From contig JAKSZP010009249.1 in assembly GCA_022478985.1 (NCBI GenBank), forward strand, positions 124,001 to 188,000: a stretch of 64,000 nucleotides of DNA, given 5' to 3'. Of the stretch, positions 1-10,738 are shown piece by piece. Below the pieces are notes generated by a model. It was not told the origin of the DNA and did no database searches. It saw nothing but the letters and a program-made list of their open reading frames with translations. How positions within the stretch are numbered: the stretch's first letter is position 1; each line of letters opens with the position of its first letter. Origin of the DNA: Massospora cicadina. Taxonomy: Eukaryota > Entomophthoromycota > Entomophthoromycetes > Entomophthorales > Entomophthoraceae. A program made the translations under genes and the position numbers.

Positions 1-1436
1 TTTGTTGAAAATATTTTTTGTAAAATTTGTAGGATATCCCATCAGGCCCTGGGCATTTCCTATATGGTGCACCACGAATTGATCCCAAAGCTCCTCCAGC
101 ATAATTAGGGATAGTATGTTGTAATTCGGTGGTGTACTTTGTATCTCAGCAGTTTGTATACATTCTTTAATTTTTTGTGAATCTGTTGGCATATCACGAT
201 ATAATTCGGTGTAATAACGGTGTACTTCCACCTTGACCCCCTCAGGGTCAGTTGCCACAGTGCCGTTGGTCTTTCAGACCTGTGTGCACGCGGGCTGGTT
301 TCTGTGGAAGTGGAATTGGCAGAAAAAGTATGTTAAACAGGTTTCAACTTCCTTTATGAACTTACCCTTATTTGATACTTTGATTCTGTGTTGGTGTTCG
401 AAGATGAGATTGTTAATTCAAGCAGATATTTCTGCCCATTTGCATCCCCAGTTAGGGCTATAGCCAGATCTTGGAGTATTTATCTCTAGGTGGTCTAGTT
501 CTGCCAAGGTACGCTTGATTGTGGCTGTGTCCGCAGTGTACTTGTGTGATGCAATATGTCAGGTTTTGTTGATCAAATCCTTTTGAAATTTTCCCATGTT
601 CTAATGGGATCCATTGTGAATGGGGCTGTGAATTCTGGGTTCATAGCCTTGTTTTCAACCCAGTCGGATATCTCAGGCAATCTTATATTTTCTGGGTGAA
701 GCTTTCTCCAAGGCGACACCTGTGTGTGGGATTGAGTTGGTGCTAACTGCACTGTAACCAATCGGTGATCAGAAAAATTGATCTTTTTTGTTGTAAATTT
801 GGAGTACTTGAGTGGTGGGATTGTGGGATGAGGATGTGGTCAATACTACTCATTGATATGAGCAGTCCCTCATGTATGTTGGGTCTTGTCATATGTGGAA
901 AGATTGGTGAATTGGGAGGAAGAGCATCCTGTAAGCCAAGAGATGCCTTCATTGTGCGGAATTCAATGTGTCCAGGTGGGTATCCCCTGGGATTAGGCCA
1001 TCAATCCGTATTGGGGTTATCCCAGCAGTTGAAATCGCCTAACATAATGGTATCTGGTGGGAGGGTGAGAGTAGGGATGTTTTCAAAAAATTGATTTCTT
1101 TCGGTTGCAGTGCATGGTGCATAGACACATGCTATCGAAATTTATCTCTTGGCATGTGATTGTTGCTACCAGTACATGACCATGTAAGTGTGATGATGAA
1201 TTTGTAATTTTAAATTTTTTGTTGTTTTTATGATCACCCCACAGTGAGACGTTCATACTGATTGTGATGGTGCGACACTGGTTGACCAGGATCATTCTTC
1301 CCCTTGTATACAGTGGGTTTCTTGGATGACCAAGATGTCTACAAGAGGTTTTTGCAGGAATTCTATTTTTGGCTTGGGATGTATGAGCCCTGGCTCCCGA
1401 GATGTTTAGCATTCCTATTGAAACTGAGGTGCCCAC
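1..1436 (-). pseudogene. LINE-B1 ORF2, endonuclease domain and start of RT, partial
   Basis: The N-terminal part of the LINE polyprotein, which nicks target DNA and primes reverse transcription. Motifs of an exonuclease-endonuclease-phosphatase domain can be read from right to left: LNISGA near the start, a degraded IQET motif at about 1320-1345, GDFNCW at about 1012-1045, and SDHRLV at about 755-780. The RT begins before the left edge with CPGPDGI (about 33-60). No ATG exists at the position equivalent to the LINE-A start; the frame at 1436 opens with GTG, so the start codon is lost. Several frame changes occur, for example near 1083 and 950. Confidence 0.7.
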
Positions 1437-1442
1437 AGCGCC

Positions 1443-2815
1443 TCAGGAGCGGTTGGGAGGGCCCTCTGGCCCTATCCCACCGCGGCTCATTTTGGCCATG
1501 CTCTACGTCTGTACTCCAACTCTTTCACTACCATTGTTGGTTCCCTTGATCTGACCCAATGATTCAAGTGAATTGCGGTTTTTTGCATTTGTGTCAACCT
1601 TTCCTGCACAGGTCTCGTGTTAATTTGATGCGGATTGTTGATTGGATTCTATATTTTTGAGGTTTGACATTGGTGAATTGTGCACCACATTTTCGCCCAA
1701 ATTGCGGTTTCATTGTTTCTCAGTATGTGTATGACTGATGTCACTTTGTGACTCAGTCAGGTTACTGCGAAAATTTTCAACCTGGGCATATTGTTCTGTT
1801 TGGTTAGCTTGGTGAATATCTGAAATATCCTCCCAAATTTGTCTAGGTTAATGGTGGACTCCGTGTGTGCTGACACTTCAGCCGCTGCTCGCTTGTGGGC
1901 TTTTTGTGCCACTACGTTGTTTGCTTGTAACTGGGTCCACAATGGAGTATAGTCCATCTTCACCCCAGTGGAATGGGTGGTGACCATCAGTCATTTTGGC
2001 AAAATTTTCATTATCTTCGTCCATTGCTTCCTCACAATAATCATTTACCATTAAGATCTCTTTCACAGGGCATGCGTGTTCCTTGTGGCCCAGTGAGCCA
2101 CAGTGGTTGCAAATGGGCAGTGCACGTTCCAGTGTAACTCAGAATGTGGCTGACTGGCCCCCATCTGTGAAGTGAAATTCTGCTGTGCGGGGAATTCTGG
2201 ATAAATCCTCTTCCACTTCTGGGAAGGGGTTGATTATGGCAATAGCTTTGCCCGTGCACAGGTTGGGCATCAGGCGAATATACTGTAATTTGAGTTGCTG
2301 AGTTTCTTCATTGGCCATGAGACCTTTGCGGAGCTCCTCCTTGATTACCTTATGAGGAAGGTTGGTGGGGAACAAGTCAAAAGAGATGAACAAAGTTTTT
2401 GCTTTATTCCATCTGGTGCGTGTGGTGCACACAATTTTTTTGCCCTTGGGGAGGGAAATTTCCACACAGACTTTTGCTGCGGCATCAGCTTCATCAGCTG
2501 TTTCGAAACCAATATTAATCCAGCCATGGCCCATGTTGTTGGTGGCTACATACACCGCGTGAGGGAAAAGTGAGGGCTGTGCCTCACATGTTTTCTCCCA
2601 CAGGGTCGGTGACTCATCCCCAAGGAAGAGTCTGATCCCATTCTCCACCTTTGACAAGGGCTGGTTGCACTGAATGTACATATATTGCACGTGCTTTACA
2701 GTGAATACCATAAACCCAGACAGTGTCTGAGTTTGCAATTTCTTTACGGATTGGGTTCTGGTCCCCCTCCAGAGCGTTTCTTGCCCTTAGTTGCACCGTT
2801 AAGCGCACTGCTCAT
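1443..2815 (-). pseudogene. LINE-B1 ORF1, CCHC RNA-binding protein, frameshifted
   Basis: ORF1 of the LINE, expected to coat the element RNA in a ribonucleoprotein particle. An ATG at 2813-2815 opens a short frame starting MSSALNGATKGKKR. It breaks after about 23 codons, and the main frame resumes at about 2738 and runs 199 residues to 2139. That block aligns with ORF1 of LINE-A: a WEK segment, then AVYVATNNMGHGW, then a TRW segment and an LCTGKA motif. A single zinc knuckle CX2CX4HX4C (CNHC, GH, C) lies at about 2071-2112 in another frame. The C-terminal part is again shifted, and the expected stop is at 1443-1445. At least two frameshifts make it a pseudogene. Confidence 0.75.
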
Positions 2816-2942
2816 CACGACGCTCACCCATATTGTATTTTTTATTGATAGAGTCGCCCATCTCTCCTGTGTGTGATTATCCAAATTTGCTGTTCAAATC
2901 AAATCATAGTAACCAAAGTGATTGTTATGAGAAAGAAAAGCG

Positions 2943-3196
2943 GACAATCAAGGTCATCTTAGCAAAGATTTCCCAATTCTTTACAGATAGTTCAATCACC
3001 TCCTCCTGCTGTATTTCTGTCATATCAGCGATTTGCTCTTGATTGACCAATAAATTAAAATCTTGGCTATCAGTTGGGATTTTTGCTCATATTTCAAGCC
3101 AACTAAATTACCAGGGGCCACTAGGGGATAATTCCCTATAGTGAAGTAAATTAGATATCAATTGACCCTGATTTCAAGTTAACAATGTTTGGGGGA
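2943..3196 (+). repeat. LTR-K(+), 5' portion, split by Gy-1
   Basis: This stretch is homologous, in reverse complement, to about 28459-28720. Shared landmarks are a GGATTTTTGCT block (3088-3098) and the TTAGATATCAATTGACC block (about 3150-3166). The homology continues without a gap at 9737 on the far side of Gy-1. Together the two pieces give an LTR-like unit of about 1.25 kb, equal in length to the three pieces of the inverted copy LTR-K(-). The exact 5' terminus is uncertain because LINE-B1 abuts it. Confidence 0.6.
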
Positions 3197-3759
3197 TGTT
3201 ATAAATTGGATGGTATTGATAGGAGCCGCCGTATTATTCATACAGGTCAAACCCACTGAACAACAGACAGATGATGTAGGAATCGTCAGTCCTTTGAACA
3301 CACTTAAAAATATACTAAAATATTGAAACAACTTATCCAACGACTCTTTTATTTATTTTAATAAATACAGCGACCTCTTGCAAATCTGCTCTTTCTCTAC
3401 TATAAACAACCTACCTTCTCTCAAACGCCCATCTCGCTTATATACAGCATCTTTGGACGATACTGCTCTCATAGCTTGAGCTATTCTATTCCAACAATTC
3501 TCCTCGATTTTGACTTATTATTCTCTAGTTCTCTATCGCCCTAATTGTAGGCGATTTAGTTTGTATTCATCAAATGTTGACATCATCTTATTACCTTATC
3601 ACCCTATATAAAGGCAATCCAATAGTACTCCATTTTATCCTAATATTGCCTCATATTAAGGCACTTGAATAATTATAAATAATACCATGTTTGGCGGATT
3701 CGCCCCAATCCGCCCTAGTGGTCCCAAGATTATCATCCAGTCATATTTGAATCACAACA
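3197..3759 (-). repeat. Gy-1 3' LTR
   Basis: A 563-bp direct repeat of 9173-9736 with TG/CA termini (plus strand TGTTATAAATTGG...ATCACAACA). Identity is clear throughout, with scattered substitutions. It is the 3' LTR because a purine tract abuts it on the integrase side, at 3760. Confidence 0.88.
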
Positions 3760-3775
3760 TTACCCCCTCCTTGAC
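3760..3775 (-). other. Gy-1 polypurine tract
   Basis: On the minus strand the bases before the 3' LTR read AAGGAGGGGGTA. This purine tract directly abuts TGTTGTGATTC and is the expected primer for plus-strand DNA synthesis. It fixes the orientation of the element. Confidence 0.75.
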
Positions 3776-3789
3776 TGGATGATAAGGCT

Positions 3790-4905
3790 CCTGTTGTTTG
3801 TATGGTTGGAGGAACTTTGCGTGCACTCAGTTAATGCTATGACTGCTTGCAGGGTCCTTGATGGTATATGCATCAACCCCAGTTTTCTCTATAACCTTGA
3901 ATGGACCAATCCAAATACTGGCCAGCTTGTGTTTCTGGCCGAACCCATGTTAATAATAGAAGAGAACCATATCACCTTCTTTAAACTGCGCCAACCTGCT
4001 ACATAGTACCTGATCGGCCACCTGATTCCTGATCTTCGTGGGTAAGATGAAGGAATATACTTTGGTTTGAAAAGATCAGAGTGTTCTCAAGGTTAGTCAA
4101 ATAGTGATGGGGTTCCATTATGCCAGTGTCTTCTACAAATGAATAAAGTAATGCTGGAAGAGCTGGGTGTCAGCCATATAGTATTTTGAAGGGTCTCTTC
4201 CCCATGACAGAATGGTAACTAATGTTATAAGCAAACATGACAGTGGAAAGGAGGGAGCTTTAATCAGAAGATCAATCTGTTACTAATTTTCATAGTATGT
4301 TCACCAAATTCCCATTCACCCGTTTGACCATTCCACTATATTTGGAGTAATATGGAGCCATCAGAGCCCCACGGATACCCATAAGCTCGTTCAGTTTGGG
4401 GAAGATGTGTGAAGTGAAGTTAGTTCCATTATCAGTGAGAATAAACTGGGGGAAGCCGTGTCACTGGATAATGCATTCCATTATGAACTTGGCCACTAGA
4501 ACTTCCCCTAAATCCCATATCACCCTCACTTTGACCCACCGGGTCATTTGGTCAATAGTCACATGAATTTACTTTCACCGGTTGGCTCCTGTTGGCAAGG
4601 AACCAATGACATCAAGGGAAACTGTGTGCCAAGCAAAATGTGGTTTCACTACCTAGTATGAAGTCTTACGGCATAATGGCTTCTCCACTTGGCACTGATG
4701 GCAACAGGAAATGGTTTTGAGCACATCAAAGTTCATTCTTTCCCAATAGTACTAAGGGCACAACAACTCAGTTGGTTTGCGCACCCCGCCATGTCTGACT
4801 ACCTTGTAGCACTCATAATAATTTCTGGCTGTGCTGAGGGTTGCAGAAAGTTTACTGTAGAATCGCCAATCCAATTGTACAGTTCCCCATTCCATTGGAA
4901 GGTAT
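3790..4905 (-). pseudogene. Gy-1 integrase domain of pol, with catalytic Glu replaced
   Basis: Integrase inserts the cDNA into the genome. Reading the minus strand, a CHQCQ pair (about 4690-4706) is the Cys half of the HHCC zinc motif. It is followed by the first catalytic Asp in VSLDVIG and the second in LTDNGTNF (about 4425-4450). The third motif, normally G-x-V-E-R-x-N-G, here reads GMVKRVNG, so the catalytic Glu is a Lys codon at 4323-4325. GTC-AAA could come from GTC-GAA by a single CpG-to-CpA change. Stops and frame changes interrupt the rest of the domain. Confidence 0.75.
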
Positions 4906-6150
4906 TCTTTTACATCTCATTTAACACTTTGATCACTTGGGGCAGTTCGTCATTGTATTTTCTGCTGAGCATCTTATTGTACATCACGTCACTGAGGTCC
5001 GCCATCATGGCAACAGTCAGCAGTTGAGATAAACAGTTAGCGTTCTGATGCTTTAATCCTGGGCGATGAAGTATCTCAAAGTCATAATCCTGCAACTTTT
5101 TAACCCATTGAGCCAATAAGCTTTCAGGTTCTTTAAGGTTCAGTAATCAGCGTAATGACGTGTGATCTGTTAAATCTTTGGACTTTGCCCCATGTAAGTA
5201 GACTCTGAATTGCTTATATTCATAGATCACCACCAAGCACTCACTCTGGGTAATAGTAAAATTACGCTCATGGAAGTTCAAACTTTTAAAGTATGCTATG
5301 GGATGTTCCTCTCCCTCGTCATCTTTCTGAGAAAGTACTGACCCAATAGCAAAAAGGGACACATTTATCTGAATGGTAAACACACTATCAAAGTTTGGAT
5401 AGCGTAACACTGGTGCACTGGTCAGAGACATACAAAGTGTATCAAAAGTGTATTGATGACTTCCATCCTTTCAAACACAGCATTATTTTGAACAATTAGA
5501 GTAGTGGCCCCAATACAGATAAAGTTAGGGATTAAGCACTGGTAGTAGCTGAGTATTCCCGAAATACCTGTATTCAAGTTTACTATTAGGTGTAGTCATT
5601 TTGCTGATAGACTCCACATTAGCCGGCTGTGGTTTCAGCCCTTTAGAGTCTACCACAAACCCCAGGTATTCCAACTAATCTTTGAAAAAAATTGCATTTA
5701 AGGGGCTTAATCTTTATGTTTGCCTCAGCAAGCTGGCGACTACTGCTTCTAAATGATCAAGGTGATCTGAAAAAGGTTTGAGATAAAACGTTAATATCAT
5801 CAAGATATACAAGGATGAATGACAGCTTCAGGTCATCAAGAATAGTGTCCATAGCTCGCTGAAACGTAGCTGGGCGTTACACAGCCCTTGAGGCATCCAA
5901 GTCAGTTGAAAAAGGCCTTTGGAGGTGATTTTGGCACATTCTTCCTGTTCTGCCATGGGTAGCTCAATTTACTAGTGACTGGATATCAATTCCATCAAAG
6001 AAAAATATTGGGCTCCCCCTAACCAATCCAAAGCATCGTCAATCTTTGGCAAATGGAATGAGTCCTTTTATTTAATACTGTTGAGCTTCTGGTAGTATAT
6101 TACTATTCAATTGGTGCCATCCTTCTTTTTTACAATCATACGGGTGAAGC
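4906..6150 (-). pseudogene. Gy-1 reverse transcriptase and RNase H of pol
   Basis: The right end carries VVKKKDGT and the KDSFHLPKIDDALD segment typical of Gypsy RTs (about 6020-6130). A GLFQLTWMPQGLCNA block follows (about 5870-5920). The active site YLDD is intact at 5796-5807. RNase H fragments follow at 5431-5147 (HPIAYFKSLNFHERNFT, ESECLVVIYEYKQF-like, TDHTSLR) and at 5116-4910 (the LQDYDFEILHRPG and NCLSQL end of the domain). The catalytic region is recognisable, but it contains stops around 5460-5700 and between the two RNase H frames. Confidence 0.8.
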
Positions 6151-6539
6151 CCACGGAATCTTGGATGGTTCAATCATCCCTTGATCCAGAAACTTGTCAA
6201 TTTTATTAGTGACAATGTCTTCTGCTGCCCTCAATCAGCAGATCAGCCAAGACCTTATAGGGGGATGACCTCCTGTGTCTGCTCAATGGACCACCCCCCA
6301 AGCACACCCTAAGTCATGATTGTCAACAGCAAAAATCCCCTTGTACTTTTAAAATAAAGCTAATGCTTACTCTTTTTGCTCTTCCAATAGTCCAACTAGA
6401 TTAGTCCGCAGTACTACCACCAGTATGCTGGCCGGTGCCTTGACTGGTAGACAAAATTTGTCCAACGACCCAAATTTATTAACCTGAAGGATCTCTTCTA
6501 TTGGAGTCAAATGTAAATATGCTATGGTTTGGTGTCAGC

Positions 6540-7260
6540 GGATTTTCATTGGTTCATTCTGGAGGGTTTCTAAAAAACTTTAATTTCTCTATGGCCTAGA
6601 AGTATAATCCCTGGAGCCACATGAGGCTCAGATCATGTTTGATGATAGAGCCCAATGGCTTCCCATATAGGCCAACAGGCACTTCCACCTCTAGCTCGGT
6701 GTTTACTAGAACCTGATGTTCAGAGGGAATAGATATGGGCCCTGAAGCTCGGAGAGGTATCCATTGATATTCATTTTCTGCTGGGAAGGGGTCCAGTTTT
6801 GTTTTTTAGTCGATGTTAGTGAACTGGCATCACCCCATCACTATATGCAATATTGATATGGCTCATATGCACTGGATCCTTCGGTAATCCACTAGAGGTG
6901 AAGTAAAATTGGGACCAGCTGTCCCAGAATGGCGAGGTTCTCCTCTGTAATGTTAACAATAGCTAAGAAATGGAACAGGAAAACAGTTCCAATTAGCAAG
7001 TCATAGTTTTTATTTTGTAGCACAATAACTAGAGCTATGACGACAATGGACCTAAAGCACAGAGGTAGCGCACTGTAAGCTCCCTCAGCGACGGTGCTTA
7101 CTGCTCCAGCAGTTCAATACACCATTTGATGGTTTACATCTGGTTTTAACGCCAACTTCGCCATCAACTTAGTGGAAACTGTTGATTGGAGCACCAGTAT
7201 CTACTTTAGCGCAAACTCTGATTTTTGCTACAAAAATATCACAGTATGTACACTCGGAAT
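6540..7260 (-). pseudogene. Gy-1 retropepsin and protease-RT linker
   Basis: A retropepsin active-site motif VDTGAPINS is read at about 7176-7204, with its Asp codon at 7199-7201 on the minus strand. It is followed within a few codons by a stop. Further on, the linker between protease and RT contains VAPGIILLGHREIKVF (about 6570-6625). A close relative of that linker, VAPGIVILGHREIRV, sits in the LTR-K internal region at 10791-11042, so the two LTR families are related. Only one protease motif is readable. Confidence 0.65.
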
Positions 7261-7689
7261 TAGAAGAATATTGACTTTTTAATATGTGAACATTTATGGG
7301 ATCTCAGTTCTAAAGAAAGCATTAGCCCCTCACCAACTTTGGGATATTCTTTGACAATGGCATCTACTGGAAGGGCGACGTTTACTCCTTTAGAGTTGGT
7401 GCATCCGTGTCAGTATACAACTTATATTGATCAAGCATTTAACAGACATACGGCTTCAGTTGTCCTGGGGATTCTTTGGAACCTCAGACTTGGCTTGAGC
7501 TCACATTACTAAATTCACTCCTCCAACTGACTGCTGGTATAAAATTCCGTCATTGTACTGAGGGACTTCCGTGAGATATACTATTGCTTCAGGGACATTT
7601 TGGTTTGGAATCGCGGAGGTAGAGAGTCCCATCTCTACTCCGCTCCATCTTTTCCCTAATAGTATTGATCTTGGTGTATGTAGTTCACA

Positions 7690-9209
7690 CGGCAGTTATG
7701 GCAGAATTTTGCCAAGTGACCAGGGCGGCCGCATTCGTAGCATGTAACCCATAAGAGCTACGTCCTTGATTGTCATAAGAGGGTCCAGATCAGAAAGTTT
7801 GGGGTCATTTGGTGTAACCAGGATCAGGTCAGTAAGATGATTGTTGACGTTTGGTGTAGCTAGGTCCTGGTCAGTAGCTAGGTTGCTGACGGTTTTTGTG
7901 ACCAGCCCATGGGCGCTGATCAAACTGTTGTTTATAGTCTGGCTGAGGACAAGGTGCAGAGTTATAGTAAGGTCAAGGGTTGGTAAGTGGAACATGATTT
8001 GGATGAGAGTATTCTCTTGAATAAGAGGTACATTAGAGGCGGTAGTCTTTTGTTCCATAACTGGTGACGAAAAGTTAGGGGATATGCAATGCAAAAACTA
8101 TACAATCTTGAGCAGAGGAACGTCGTCATCCAGAAGCGATGAAATGACATTGTAAAGCTCTCAGTATGACTTTACTGTGGAGGTCATAGCAATGCACAGA
8201 TTGGCTTCTGCTAAGTATCCTGCCCCAATCAGCACGTGAGCTTACATTGTAAATCAATCAGCAAACTCCAGGAGAGTCTCATTTTGGTAGAATCTGATCA
8301 TTAAGAATTCCGCTTTCCGCTGTGACATCTTTGAGGTACCCCTAAACAGGCAAAGCACAGTATCTTTTACATCCCTATAGGTGACAGAGCTACTTGGGAG
8401 GTAACAGGTGACTTGATTGGCACTCCCGACATCCAAGCCAGATATTAACAGTTTAGCCTTCCATCTATCAGCTGCATTTTTTTCGCTGCAAATTCAAACT
8501 GTTTGATGAAAGTATAGATATTCCCATTTCAATCAAACGGAGGTATTTACAGATATTAACCTTATCATCCCGTTTGTGGCTTTTTGGCCCATACTGAGGA
8601 ATGGGTAAAGATCCAAAATCAGTTTCCCAATAAGAAGTTGGACCAGCGGAAGTTGGGATGTCCACCACTTCAGGGGTAGCGTGGCCTTCTACTATGGGTG
8701 GCACCACCATTACTTGAGGGAATTGGCTCTCTGACTCATATTTGTATCCAGTACTACCATCCTGGGTGTAGTAGCTCCAACCAGCGTCATATTTTTCCTC
8801 GTATGATGCCCCCTTGATGGTCATCCTCATCCCAGTGAGAAGACCAAGAGGGTCTGATCAATAACCGCTCTGAACACTGCAACTGTTCAGTAGTATCATC
8901 CAACCGGTTGGTGAGTTCCTTGTTTTGTTGTCCCAAAATTTGCATTTGGATAAACGTGCTATCAAGCTGGTGCATGACAGCATTTCTTTGTTGAAGAAGT
9001 TCATCCTGTTTTTTGAGCACCACGTCTAAGGTAAGTTTAAATACCTCATATCTGGCTAGTGCAGTGTTTTTTAAAGATTCCCCAGCAATACAGGATGTGT
9101 AATACATTGCTAGCAACTGGAGTTTCATAGTACTTGGTGGCTGATCAATGGGCCCCCAGTAGTAAGCACAACTGTTATAAAATTGGATGGTATTGTTAGG
9201 ATCCGCCAT
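7690..9209 (-). pseudogene. Gy-1 gag, starting inside the 5' LTR
   Basis: Gag forms the particle shell and binds RNA. The ATG at 9207-9209 opens MADPNNTIQFYNS. It lies 37 bp inside the 5' LTR, and the open frame runs through the LTR end and the primer site. The first ORF continues to about 8787 with a long polar helix region rich in Gln and Leu (KKQDELLQQRNAV and QILGQQNKELTNRL), a likely coiled coil. Later frames (8830-8468, 8436-8254, 8094-7696) continue gag with shifts. At about 7705-7745 there is a zinc knuckle CX2CX4HX4C (CYECGRPGHLAKFC). The product is broken by frameshifts. Confidence 0.7.
9155..9172 (-). other. Gy-1 primer binding site (diverged)
   Basis: Directly after the 5' LTR end (minus ...TATAACA) comes GTTGTGCTTACTACTGG. 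It is a diverged form of TGGTGCTCACTAYAGG, found in the same place in LTR-K (11990-12004), LTR-M (30861-30874) and LTR-D (32444-32458). It would pair with a tRNA 3' end reading ...TAGTGAGCACCA. Confidence 0.5.
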
Positions 9210-9736
9210 ATTGTTTTTACAGGTCAAACCCACTGAGCTACAGACAGACAATGTCGGGATTGTTAGTCCTTTGGTTACACTTGAAAATATACTAAAATAT
9301 AGGAGCAAACGCTCCAACAACTCTTTTATTTATTTTGGTAATTACATCGACCTCTTGCTGTTCTGCTCTTTCTCTACTATAAACAACCTACCTTCTCTCA
9401 ATCGCCCATCTTGCTTATATACAGCGGCTTTAGACAATACCGCTTTCATAGCTTATACTATTCAATTCCGCCAATTCTCCTCAATTTTGGCTTGTTATTC
9501 ACTAGTTCAATATCGCCCTAATTGTAGGCGATTTAGTTTGTATTAATCAAATGTTGACATCATCTTATCACCTTATCACCTTTTTTAGAGGCGAACTAAT
9601 AGTAGCCTATTATATCCCAATATTGCCTCATCCCAAGGCACTTGAATAATCGTAACTAATATCATGTTTGGCATATTAGTTCCAATCCACCCTAGTGGTC
9701 CCAAGATTATTGTCCAGTTATATCAGAATTGTGACA
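9173..9736 (-). repeat. Gy-1 5' LTR
   Basis: A 564-bp direct repeat of 3197-3759, with TG/CA ends on the plus strand (TGTTATAAAATTGG...TTGTGACA). It contains the gag start codon at 9207-9209; the corresponding position of the other LTR reads ACG. It is the 5' LTR because the primer site and gag lie to its left on the minus strand. Confidence 0.88.
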
Positions 9737-10738
9737 TGGGATTTTAGATAATTCACCTGGTTTAAATCTTTTGAGGATCAATCTGGGTAAATTCTAAGAT
9801 CACGTTGGGCAGAGTTGCCAATGTAATGTGGGCATCTGATAGTTGATCAATGATTAACTATCAGGTATACTGATTAGGAACAGTTGGAGTTCATCACTGA
9901 CTGATTGGGAATTTAAGGATCTTGTTGTTAGGCGAGTGATGCCACCTGCATCTAGTGAACTGATCAGTTGATTCATGACCTGCCTTAATTGGTAACAAGT
10001 CTCATTACCTAAGCAGGTCGCTAGCCAAATATAGTTGGTTCACTTGGATCGAGAGGAAGATGTTTGGGACACACTATTTGACTCTTTCCATTTGAGGTCT
10101 CAAGGATGTCTGGTGATAGAATCCTAGCCAGGATGGGGAAGACTATTGATGATGAGACAACGGTGGGTAATTCAATAGCAACAACTGCCATTTAATCAAT
10201 GAGGTGCCAACAGAGGGTTGTACAGTAAATTCCCACTATAAATTCCATTAATAATTCACTTAACAAAAAATGATTACTTGCCAAAAAACTATTATTTACC
10301 AGAATCCATTATTAGTTCTATCATTCTTCAAGGAAATTATTGATGTATGCTCTAATTGGAGAATCTTTAGGATAAAGAGTAAGGATCTGAGCGTGGATTC
10401 AGAGAAGAGAAGCTGAGGTGAATCAGAGATTGCTGCCAACTGTGTGTCAAACAAGAGAAGCTGTAAACAGGGATCTGAGCGTAGATCAAGTTAGGCAGTA
10501 TTAGGGAACAAATCACTATTGAAGAAATCTTAAGTATTTTGAGGGGGAATACTGGTCAAGCGTTTGACCCATCACCAGTGATCTATTCAACAGAAGATAA
10601 TAGACTTTATACTATCATTAATTAACTATATATTATTATCAGACAACGCAAAGAATTGCACAATACAAAACTGTGAAGGTAATCAATTTAGGTGTTATTA
10701 GCCATGAACAATCAACGAAAACCCATAAATTTTTAACA
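9737..10738 (+). repeat. LTR-K(+), main portion
   Basis: A continuation of 2943-3196 after Gy-1. In reverse complement it aligns with 28441-28523, 23038-23460 and 12007-12444. Landmarks are the block around CTGATAGTTGATCAATGATT (about 9837-9856), the GAGGTCTCAAGGATGTCTGG block (10094-10113), GAGGTGCCAAC (about 10200-10210) and a TATA-like CTATAAATTCC near 10240. The 3' end is TTTTTAACA at 10738. No primer site follows it, so it is not a normal 5' LTR. It is either a solo LTR or an inverted member of the LTR-K element. Confidence 0.65.

Larger units (their letters stand above)
1..2942 (-). mobile_element. LINE-B1, non-LTR retrotransposon, 3' part beyond window edge
   Basis: This is an L1-type LINE on the minus strand. 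Its 5' end lies at about 2942, where the reverse complement begins CTTTTCTTTCTCATAACAA. That matches the 5' termini of the LINE-A and LINE-C copies in this window. From right to left it holds a 5'UTR, ORF1, and ORF2 down to the first RT motif, which reads CPGPDGI at about 33-60; the rest lies outside. The sequence is closely similar over its length to LINE-B2 (23479-28440), which is 5'-truncated, so B1 supplies the missing 5' end of the family. The 3' TSD is off the window and cannot be checked. Confidence 0.85.
3197..9736 (-). mobile_element. Gy-1, Ty3/Gypsy LTR retrotransposon, decayed
   Basis: A 6.5-kb LTR element on the minus strand with two direct LTRs of 563 and 564 bp, both with TG...CA ends. 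Right to left the order is 5'LTR, primer site, gag with CCHC knuckle, protease, RT, RNase H, integrase, polypurine tract, 3'LTR: the Ty3/Gypsy order with integrase last. The flanking 5-mers are GGGGA (3192-3196) and TGGGA (9737-9741), a TSD with one mismatch. It is inserted in LTR-K(+), whose sequence resumes directly on both sides. All coding frames carry stops and indels. The RT reads like the lineage with IDDAL(D) and YLDD signatures, distinct from the chromodomain element Gy-2. Confidence 0.9.
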
